13,517 nt of DNA from Pelagophyceae sp. CCMP2097 (lineage: Eukaryota > Sar > Pelagophyceae): positions 13,289-26,805 of the forward strand of contig MU657602.1 in NCBI GenBank assembly GCA_026770575.1. The letters run 5' to 3'. A model generated the notes under the pieces. The model did no database searches. It was not told where the DNA came from and saw nothing but the letters and a program-made list of their open reading frames with translations. How positions within the stretch are numbered: the stretch's first letter is position 1; every line of letters starts with the position of its first letter. The position numbers and the translations under genes are program-made. This document shows positions 7,216-13,517 of this stretch, piece by piece.

Positions 7216-8324
7216 ATAGAATATCAATTCACAAAAATCTATAATACACGCGAAAAATCAATTATTTTAAAACTTAATAGAATTTTGGCAGGAGAGATTT
7301 GTAATAAAATAAAACAATCGACAATTGAAAATAACGGACTTGGTTATTTATTACAACAAGAAGAAGTAATGAATATTCTTCGTCAGACCACTGGAAGAGT
7401 TTCAAAAATACAAATGAAAAATCCGCAATCTGTATCTATTTTTAGAGAATTTTTTTTTAACTGAATTCATTCCATTTTATTATCAAAATTTAAACACTAG
7501 AAAAAATTACTTAAACTGCCTTCTTGATAAAGAAAACCGCGAGAATATTACTGACTTTACGTCGGATCAACTTGATGCCGAATTTTTCGAAAACATTCAA
7601 AATAAAACTCTTTTGAAATTATTTATATCAGTACTATCAAGATGTATAAGCCATCATAAATTTGAAAAAGAATATAGTAAATTGGTGAAAATAATTTCGG
7701 AGTTGTTTTTGGAAATGAATGAAATATCTATTATTATACAGGCAAACAAGGCACAGGAAATTCTTATCATTACAATCGAAGAAATGAAGGAAATGTCAAT
7801 TAGATTAACGGAAATTGCCTTGAACCAATTAGATTAATTTTAATATGGTTTAAAAAGCAAAAAAGATTTACTGGACGCAGCAATTCTTCTCTCTCTATAT
7901 ACGCAATATGGTTTCAGGGACGATCTTTGTCAGATTCATATCAATCCGAAAAAAGTTGACGACAAAATAATTTTTTACAATTCAAATGAGAATTTATTAA
8001 TTATAAATACGCATAAGACGTCGAAAAAATTATGGATGCATTGAATTCCAACCTGATAAATCATGTCAATCGTTACTCTCTATGTCAATTGATTACTTTC
8101 CAAGAACATACTTATTTAGTACTGAAACTGGGCTTTTGAACCAATATGTTTCTAAAAAAATGAAGAGATTATTTATAAGTAAAATAACGATAAATGACAT
8201 TCGAAAGGCTCACGTTTCCAATGCTCAAAAGCATGGGATTTCATATCAGAAACAACTAGCAGTCAACATGAAACACTCAGAAAAAACATCACAAACATAT
8301 TATAGACGAAATGAATCAATTTAA
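7216..8324 (+). pseudogene. Tyrosine recombinase/integrase, broken
   Basis: About 370 codons over three frames. The N-terminal part (7216-7837) is helix-rich, as expected for a core-binding domain. The catalytic domain has YGFRDD (box I Arg, 7916-7918), THKTSKK (catalytic Lys, 8015-8017), NDIRKAH (box II Arg, 8202-8204, with Asn where His is usual), MKHS (His, 8274-8276) and TYYRR (nucleophile Tyr at 8298 or 8301). It would integrate or excise the element, or resolve replication products. Breaks: start ATG replaced by ATA at 7216, frameshift at the T run 7450-7458, in-frame stops at 7835 and 7841, and a frameshift at the A6 run 8024-8029. The last 80 codons (8082-8324) are open. It lies directly downstream of the replication gene with its own promoter motif. 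Confidence 0.8.
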
Positions 8325-8328
8325 TAAA

Positions 8329-8370
8329 AAATTTAATTACTTGGTATACTATTATGTCTACATCCATATT
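8329..8370 (-). repeat. 42-bp repeat shared with the end of the small gene, copy 1
   Basis: Matches 8702-8743 at 34 of 42 positions in the same orientation. On the minus strand both copies encode the C-terminal peptide NMD(V/I)(D/G)IIVYQVI, and several differences are silent. This copy has AAA (8332-8334) where the other has the TAA stop. Confidence 0.7.
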
Positions 8371-8556
8371 GAAATCGCGAAGTTTTGAGTATTCATATGG
8401 TGTCATGTAAGTAAAAAGTCTCCCACTATAGCGACTTTTAGATAGAACTATTATCTCGTCGAAATACTTATTTTTTATCGCCTCGTTCATTGCCCCGCCA
8501 TTCGAATCATCGTCTTTATACCAAGTACGTTCTAGGAATTTAACAACCTTCACCAT
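8332..8556 (-). pseudogene. Partial second copy of primase 5' end, chimeric
   Basis: From ATG at 8556 the frame reads MVKVVKFLERTWYKDDD, then GGAMNEAIKN, and GRLFTYMTPYEYSKL. This parallels the primase-helicase start (MVKTLTFFKK, WYKNNDINGGSMREA, GRLWTSMTPDDYLKLL). The homology stops at about residue 58. The frame then continues into RDFNMDVDIIVYQVI, which instead matches the C-terminus of the small gene at 8705-8938. The stop used there is lost here, so the frame runs on antisense to the recombinase end until 8263. An open frame also reaches upstream to 8685, but the promoter spacing favours 8556. It is a rearrangement product without catalytic residues, from a related but diverged element copy. 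Confidence 0.7.
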
Positions 8557-8573
8557 TATAATATAATATATAA

Positions 8574-8586
8574 ATAATATGCTTAA
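8574..8586 (-). promoter_or_regulatory. Promoter-core motif for the partial primase copy
   Basis: On the minus strand TTAAGCATATTAT, 30 bases before the ATG at 8556. The stretch from about 8610 to the ATG is closely similar to 4262-4316, so promoter and gene start were copied together. Confidence 0.7.
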
Positions 8587-8701
8587 ACCATTTATTGCCA
8601 TCATTTTTATGAAAAATATCCAAATTGAATCTCGGAGAGTCATAGATACAAAAAAATCGGCATCCAAAGTAAAAGAATTGCTCATTTGGAACTAAACAGG
8701 A

Positions 8702-8743
8702 AAATTAAATCACTTGATATACAATTATACCAATATCCATATT
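8702..8743 (-). repeat. 42-bp repeat, copy 2 (end of the small gene)
   Basis: Partner of 8329-8370. With it, it brackets the inserted primase-start segment as direct repeats 373 bases apart, which suggests unequal recombination or template switching between element copies. Confidence 0.7.
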
Positions 8744-8938
8744 CACGTCAAAATTGAAATTTTTCATTTCTACTTCAAAAAAGGACGTAGTTTTAACGTT
8801 AGTCAATATGACCTGTTGCTGGCGATGATCCAGTGTGAAATTCCGAGGTGTGAAGTGAATCTGATAATCGATTGATTTTAATGTATTTGAGAAACTGAAT
8901 CTTTGTCAGGGAACGCCCTGAATAGATCCTCAATCATT
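8705..8938 (-). pseudogene. Small protein gene overlapping the fibre gene
   Basis: Begins with ATG at 8938 inside the last codons of the fibre frame, the two genes sharing ATGATTGA. It reads MIEDLFRAFPDKDSV, then needs a one-base shift near 8890 to continue FSNTLKSIDYQIHFTPRNF and on to EMKNFNFDVNMDIGIIVYQVI and a TAA at 8705-8707, about 77 codons in all. The second half alternates polar and hydrophobic residues, suggesting beta structure. The family is not recognised. Its tight coupling to the fibre gene suggests a structural or assembly role, which is inference. Its C-terminus is conserved in the chimeric copy at 8332-8556, evidence that it was a real gene. Confidence 0.6.
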
Positions 8939-9689
8939 CCACGAGACGTTTGTATTGGAATTATTATTGACTTTCTCTCCATCATATTCAGTTAGAACCA
9001 TTCGGTTATTCGAGTCACGTGTTAAAATCCATCTCCCTACGGAAATAGTTTCTAAATTTTTTTTTGGAAATTGTAACGTTCGGCACATTGTCCTGAGTGC
9101 CACTTGAAATATTAAAAAAAGATAAAACGCCCCAATTGTTGACGTATCTTTACGAAACTCTATGCCATTCTGGTATGCTTTCATCGATGAATTTGAAATG
9201 GTACTTAAAACGTCGCCAACCATTTTGAATGCATTAGAATTTCTTAGGACGTAATTTCGTACAGTATTAAAAATCGAATTCTTGCCGACAATTCCAACAA
9301 TTTCTTCAATAATTGTGTCCCGTGTTTGAGCTCGCTTGAAGAAAGTAACCGGATTTAATGCAATCTGGCTCAGATCTGAAACGGAATTATTAAACGAAAA
9401 ATCGGTTGAAAATCGCATTGTATAACTGTCAAAACCCGCCACATTTTTGACAGTAAATCCGTCGTTTTTTTTGGATAAATTGATTTAATGAATAAATTGA
9501 AAGGGTTGCACTTTCCGCATCATAACGTATACCACTCGTTGAACTCGACACGGATCTCTCGAATTCATTGCGAATCTGTGAAAGGTTAATGCTTTGAGAC
9601 AGTTTTGCATCGATAGTTTGTTTGTCATAATATTTGTCGCTGATTTCTATGTCAGATAGAATTTCAGATTTTAGTGATATAACCTGATT

Positions 9690-10260
9690 GCTGAATGCCA
9701 ATCCTCTTGCGAATGAAACAACTTTAGCTCTTGTCACCAATTTTTCATTAATTTGATTTTTGTTATAATAAATTTGTTCGTTCTCTAAATTAGTATTGAA
9801 TTCGCCGTTTATACTTATCAAATTCGTGTTTGATTGGAATAAACCTCGACCATACGAGTATCGAGGAATTTCATCAATTCGTGTATTTATTTCGTTTTTA
9901 TTAAAATAATTATTTGCAATCTGGCTCTCATCGAGAATATTAGATGCGACTGTTATTAAATTAAAATCTGATTCATTTAGCCCTCTCCCATATTGATAAC
10001 CTGGTATTGATTCAATTTTTGAATCTACTTCTGACTTATTAAAATATAACTCGGATATTTGATTTTTATCAAAGAAATCATCTATTATAGAAACTACTTC
10101 ATTGATTAGATTCAATCCACGAGACACTGTCAGGTTCTGTACAATCGATAATTTTTCGTCAATCGTCTTCTTATTGTAGAACTTTGATAATATTTCATTT
10201 TCATTTAAACGATCGTCTTTAATTGAAAAAAATATTGTCGATCAGTGACAAACCCCTATT
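9690..10260 (-). repeat. Five protein-level repeats in the fibre gene
   Basis: The word Arg-Gly-Leu recurs at 10249, 10113, 9978, 9840 and 9699, a period of 135-141 bases (45-47 residues). Each unit pairs it with a (Y/F)(Y/F)(N/D)K-x-x-I/V-(N/D)-x-K/R-(I/L)-like segment, for example YFNKSEVDSKI and YYNKNQINEKL. Units are diverged in DNA but clear in protein. Comparable tyrosine-lysine shaft repeats occur in phage and viral tail fibres. Confidence 0.75.
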
Positions 10261-10278
10261 CACACCATACGGTTCCGC

Positions 10279-10314
10279 CTGGACGCCCTGAGGTCCTCGT
10301 TCACCCGTTTCTCC
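10279..10314 (-). other. Collagen-like Gly-X-Y tract
   Basis: Four uninterrupted Gly-X-Y triplets (GET GER GPQ GVQ) inside the fibre frame, followed by AEPYGV. Short collagen-like inserts are common in fibres of phages and of large DNA viruses of protists, where they form or register trimers. The tract is very short here. Confidence 0.65.
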
Positions 10315-11389
10315 TTTGGATGTGGTCGTATTATTTACTTGCGTGGAATTCCCAAAACTGACTTCTTTCGTGGTATAATGGTAAAACAATACTGAATCAG
10401 TTTGTAATGCTCGAATATTAGATATATATAACGAATTGTCACGTTGTGATGTTATATTGTTGCCGATGATAGTTGAATTGCTAAAATTATTTATTGAATT
10501 CTGACCAATAACGACTGAATCTAACCCGTTAACAGATGAATTTTTCCGATACGAATGGTCCTTATATCAATCAGTTCTGTTTTTTTAATGAATTGGGGTA
10601 TAATGATATTATTTAAATCGTTTTTGTTCGATATATTTAATGACTCTTGATCGTACAAGGCAAGTCTTTGACTTTGTTGAATTAAATCAATTAAATTTGT
10701 TTGATTTGTCACAGGTTGGATAAATTTGGTTTGAAATGTAGTAAATCCACCATTAAGATAAAAAAAATATACCATCCGGACTGATTTTTAAAACTTCCTA
10801 AAACCGGTGTAAAAGGTTGGTCTTTGATGATTGATACAATTTTGCCGCCCAATAATTTCGATTGTAAAATGTTCCGTGATCGAGGAAAAGGAAAATCCTG
10901 TTTTATATGAGTACTAACATCAAATTTATTTGGATTTAATGAATATATGTGTTTGTTTGTTAACAATAAAACTTCATGTTCTGATTTTAAAACATTTTCC
11001 TCGATCGTTAATGACTTATCACGCACCCAAATATTCGCTGGTACGCTTGATAACCCAACCGTGAAGAAACCGAGGGTTGAATTCATCTGCGATTCGAAAG
11101 TTATATTATTTGGGAGTTTTATTTCACTCCACATCATATTTTCAAAGACCGGAATCGTAGTAGTGTGATTGCTTTCAATTCGGTCAGGAGTGGCTATTCC
11201 ATTACTTTAAAAAAATGAATAATCAGGCTCTAACTTATAATCCGTGCTGTTTCCATTGTTACCAAAGCGAAATGACTCTTCTGTTAAAATAATTTCAGGT
11301 GAATATCGCTGCGGCAATAAATCAATTATAATACCTTCAGCTAAGAGTGCTCGAGATTTCTCAAAATTAATCAATGTAGGAAGTCCTTG

Positions 11390-11433
11390 CCCCTATTGGA
11401 TTCGGGATTGTCGGAAGGTCCCCTATTGAATTC
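11390..11433. repeat. Two-copy 30-bp repeat at the right edge
   Basis: CCCCTATTGGATTC at 11390-11403 recurs as CCCCTATTGAATTC at 11420-11433. On the minus strand each copy encodes (N)(P/S)IG and the following residues are related (GDLPTI, QGLPTL), so the duplication lies within the fibre frame. It is also the last clearly AT-rich sequence before the flank. Confidence 0.5.
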
Positions 11434-11469
11434 TCGAATTTTTCGGGGGAAGCAATTAGAGCCCTCTCA

Positions 11470-11718
11470 TTGGCCGGTTGCCAGCCAGGACTCAGCCGAA
11501 CTGACGCGAGGCAAGCGGGGGCGCGGTGGGCGCACGCATGCGCGTCGGCCCGGGGCCGCGGCGCGCGGAGGGGGGGCATCGCTCCGAGGTTGGCCGCCCC
11601 CGACAGCAGCGGAGACGCGAGGCAAGCAAGGGCGCGGTGGGGCCTCGCATCTGCGTCTGCCCGGGGCCGCGGAGCGGCGCTGAGGGAGGGGCATCGCTCC
11701 GTTGGCCGCCCTCGACAG
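11470..11718. repeat. GC-rich tandem repeat, period 111-120 bp
   Basis: Landmark TTGGCCG occurs at 11470, 11590 and 11702; GACGCGAGGCAAGC at 11503 and 11614; CCCGGGGCCGCGG and GGGGCATCGCTCCG once per unit; CGACAG at the end of two units. Two nearly full units and the start of a third are present. It sits between the viral insert and the 3' end of the transposase gene. The long GC-rich open frames here on both strands are products of this repeat, not genes. Confidence 0.75.
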
Positions 11719-11786
11719 TCGCGGAAAACGGCCCGCGCAGGATCTTGGGAGGAGCCAAGGTGAAGCACTTTAGCGTCGATTGTGCA

Positions 11787-13517
11787 TCAGTTAAGCGTGG
11801 TGTAGACGTCCCCGTCGTCGTCGCTCATGTCCTGCCCCCCCTCGCTCATCAGCTCGTCGTCGTCCTCCTGGGCGAGCACTGGAAGCATGGCCTTGTGCTG
11901 GGCCAGCAAGACGCCTTCGTTGAAAGCGCCGGCAGCCCAGGCGGCGATGCCGGTGGGCTTGGTGGTGTTGCTCCATGGCACCGGCACGGCCACGCCGCGC
12001 CACTCCAGCAGAGCCTTGACCTTCGGGAGGGTTAGGGCCGCGATGTCGAAGCCTTTCTCAATCAAGTCGCCGAGCGCGGCGCACAAGTCGATGGCCTTCT
12101 TGTCGCCGCGCGCGGTGGCCTTCTTGGCGCGCTTCGACGCCTTCTCTGCGAGCTCCGCGGCTTCGGCCTGCTCTTGTGCGTACAGCTCCGCCATGATCAG
12201 TGTCGCGTCTCCGCCGAGCGACGTGTTGGGGCAGCCGCGCTTCGCACGCTTACGTCTTCCCGCCGTAGAGGCGGCGCGCAGCTGCTGGCCGGACTCCCCC
12301 AGCGGCCGGCGAATGACTTCGAATACGACTTTGCGCACCACCAAGGCCCGCGACGCGGGGACGAGCGCGACCAAGTGATCGCCAATCTCGACGGTGCGCG
12401 GCGTGACGAGCGCGGCCCGGAGGACCTCGAGCTGCGCCTCCGAGATGTTCATCGAAGCCGCGAGCACTCGCTGCTCTCCGAGCACGCGAGCATCGGCCTC
12501 GCGCCGGAGGTCGCTCTCCAGCGCCTCGCGGACTTGATTCTCGACGCGTTTGTGGCAGCGGCGAGCCATCTTCGCCGAGTCGAGCGCCGCGTCGCGCAAG
12601 GCCTCGGCCGCCCCCTTGACGACGAAGCGCGTGCCGACGCCGGCGAGCACGGCCGCGAGCGGCAGCGCCGCGAGCTTGTACGCCGCGTCGTCGTAGAGGA
12701 GCGTGAACGTCTCCCCGCGTCGTACCATCGTCGCGCGCGCGGCGCCGGCGCGCTGGTCGGCGGCGGTAAGGCCCGTGCAGTCTCCGTCGGCCAGCGTCGG
12801 CGTGGCGTCGGTGACGTTGAACGAGGCCCCTGTCGGCGCCGACTCCAGTTTGCCGCGCGCCAGCGTGTCGAGCAGCCTCGCGGACTCCGAGTCGCCGGCG
12901 CCGCCTCGGCGCGTCGGCGGCGCGCACTTGAACGCGGCGGCCTCCTGCTCGTTGATTGAGCTCGGCTCCCTCGAAGAGCCGGGCGACTCCTGCCACCGCC
13001 GCACCGCATTTTTAATGAGACGAACAGCGGCGGCGCCGGTCTCCTCGTCAGCGCCGCGCGTCGCGGCCAGCACCAGCGTCTCGGCGAGGTTCAGCACGGT
13101 GAGGTCCACGGTGGCGACGTCGAAAACGATCTCGGCAGGCGTCGGCAGCGCCGGCCGTTGCGCGCAGCCGGCGCCGGCGGGCCCACGCGCCGGGCCTAGG
13201 CTGCCAGATCCGAGGCCGTTGATAGCCTCTTCCCAGAAGAGGGAGTACCGGTTGTACGGCTCCAGGCCGACGTTGGACCAGCCTTGCTTCACGGAGTTCG
13301 TCCCAGTCGCGCGCAGCATCTCCGCCTGCTCCGCACGAAAGCCAATCTGCGCCTTGACAAAAATCTCGTTGAAGTCGCCGCGGGTCATGACGCTGAGCAG
13401 GTGCGCCGAGAAGCCGTCGTGGCCACTGCGCCAGGCGCGGCAGGTCTTGGCAAAGTACGCCTTGAACGCGGCGTTCTGGCCCGCGTCGTTCGGCTGCGAC
13501 CAGATCGTCGTGTGCGA
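11787..13517 (-). CDS. DDE-type transposase, C-terminal part (pogo/jerky-like)
   Basis: An open frame of 576 codons entering from the right edge and ending at TGA (11787-11789). The ATG at 13388 is internal: the frame is open to the window end, reading SHTTIWSQPNDAGQ and then AFKAYFAKTCRAW. These match the last block of DDE_1-type transposases (...HTT..QP.D.G...FK..), the Asp of QPND being the probable third catalytic residue. VGLEPYN further on corresponds to the usual G-[IL]-x-P-[FL]-[ND] block. About 450 residues without a domain I recognise follow, then a basic stretch (GRRKRAKRG) that may be a nuclear signal, a Lys-rich helix (KASKRAKKATARGDKK) and an acidic tail (EDDDELMSEGG). There are no frame breaks in the visible part and no introns. 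The N-terminal DNA-binding domain and the first two catalytic residues lie outside the window. Confidence 0.7.
   Translation of the reverse strand, partial: SHTTIWSQPNDAGQNAAFKAYFAKTCRAWRSGHDGFSAHLLSVMTRGDFNEIFVKAQIGFRAEQAEMLRATGTNSVKQGWSNVGLEPYNRYSLFWEEAINGLGSGSLGPARGPAGAGCAQRPALPTPAEIVFDVATVDLTVLNLAETLVLAATRGADEETGAAAVRLIKNAVRRWQESPGSSREPSSINEQEAAAFKCAPPTRRGGAGDSESARLLDTLARGKLESAPTGASFNVTDATPTLADGDCTGLTAADQRAGAARATMVRRGETFTLLYDDAAYKLAALPLAAVLAGVGTRFVVKGAAEALRDAALDSAKMARRCHKRVENQVREALESDLRREADARVLGEQRVLAASMNISEAQLEVLRAALVTPRTVEIGDHLVALVPASRALVVRKVVFEVIRRPLGESGQQLRAASTAGRRKRAKRGCPNTSLGGDATLIMAELYAQEQAEAAELAEKASKRAKKATARGDKKAIDLCAALGDLIEKGFDIAALTLPKVKALLEWRGVAVPVPWSNTTKPTGIAAWAAGAFNEGVLLAQHKAMLPVLAQEDDDELMSEGGQDMSDDDGDVYTTLN

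Larger units (their letters stand above)
8930..11440 (-). pseudogene. Long fibre/adhesin-like protein, broken and cut at 5' end
   Basis: About 830 codons across several frames, transcribed leftwards. In protein order: an N-terminal part entering from the right edge (GDLPTIPNPIG, QGLPTLINFEKSRALL); a globular region (11137-10709 and 10775-10521); a segment VNGLDSVVIGQNS...STIIGNN...NSLYISNIRAL, like the beta-helical heads of trimeric adhesins and viral fibres; a short collagen-like tract; five repeats of 45-47 residues containing an RGL word; and a C-terminal domain (9442-8930) ending SWND. It probably formed a trimeric surface fibre for host attachment. Breaks: frameshift in the G run at 11387-11390, TAA at 11207-11209, and frameshifts at A8 (10760-10767), T5 (10541-10545), A7 (10226-10232) and T8 (9465-9472). 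The start codon and promoter are not in the insert. Confidence 0.7.
2920..11450. mobile_element. Decayed endogenous DNA-virus-like element
   Basis: AT-rich block between GC-rich flanks, with a sharp change of base and codon composition at each edge. It encodes a primase-helicase, a tyrosine recombinase, a fibre/adhesin-like protein with a short collagen-like tract, and at least three small genes. A shared promoter motif lies 29-30 bases before five starts. This combination is known from integrated viruses of protists such as polinton-like viruses, virophages and relatives of giant viruses; assignment to one group is inference. No major capsid protein, packaging ATPase or protease is seen, and the fibre gene is cut at the right edge, so the copy is incomplete. 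An 8-bp inverted match (2920-2927 with 11380-11387) is the best candidate for terminal repeats but is weak. Confidence 0.8.

Noticed and set aside
8557..8685. N-terminal extension of the partial primase copy starting at 8685 (MSNSFTLDADFF...)
   Set aside because: The frame is open, but no promoter motif lies 29-30 bases before it. Inside it are the duplicated promoter and the ATG at 8556 that correspond to the main primase gene.
11387..12035. GC-rich frames on both strands over the tandem repeat, and plus-strand frames opposite the transposase
   Set aside because: They follow the repeat unit or shadow the transposase. Only the minus-strand frame 11787-13517 has recognisable transposase motifs.

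Overview
The window looks like nuclear DNA of a GC-rich unicellular eukaryote, probably an alga or other protist. That is an inference from composition, the intronless GC-rich transposase, and the kind of virus-like insert; the species cannot be read from the sequence. About 8.5 kb of strongly AT-rich DNA (roughly 2,920-11,450) sits between GC-rich flanks, with abrupt composition changes at both edges.

Left flank (1-2,920): an 11-bp repeat cluster, two hairpins, then a non-autonomous inverted-repeat transposon (455-2,157) whose termini read GGCACT inward, with a third, diverged copy of its terminal arm inside it. To its right is a possible host exon on the minus strand (about 2,158-2,520) and GC-rich DNA without a recognisable gene.

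AT-rich insert (about 2,920-11,450): an endogenous, decaying DNA-virus-like element. From left to right it holds a five-copy 23-24 bp tandem repeat, a 79-codon gene (-), two 191-bp direct repeats 209 bp apart, a 41-codon gene (+), a long primase-helicase gene (+), a tyrosine recombinase gene (+), a partial inverted second copy of the primase 5' end (-), a small overlapping gene (-) and a long fibre/adhesin-like gene (-) that runs into the right edge. The primase-helicase joins an archaeo-eukaryotic primase domain to a superfamily 2 helicase resembling the herpesvirus-type origin-binding helicases. Together the genes suggest a replicating, integrating virus or polinton-like/virophage-like element with surface fibres. 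No capsid protein, packaging ATPase or protease is visible, so the copy is incomplete. All the long genes are broken by frameshifts, mostly in homopolymer runs, and by stop codons.

The most striking signal is a short motif (TTAAGCATA-like) that lies 29-30 bases before the start codon of five genes or gene copies on both strands. It is almost certainly the element's promoter core. It supports two otherwise unremarkable tiny genes, shows the primase starts upstream of its first long open frame, and points to an ATG-to-ATA loss at the recombinase start.

Right flank (11,450-13,517): a GC-rich tandem repeat of about 110-120 bp, then the 3' portion of a DDE-type (pogo/jerky-like) transposase on the minus strand, open through the window edge.
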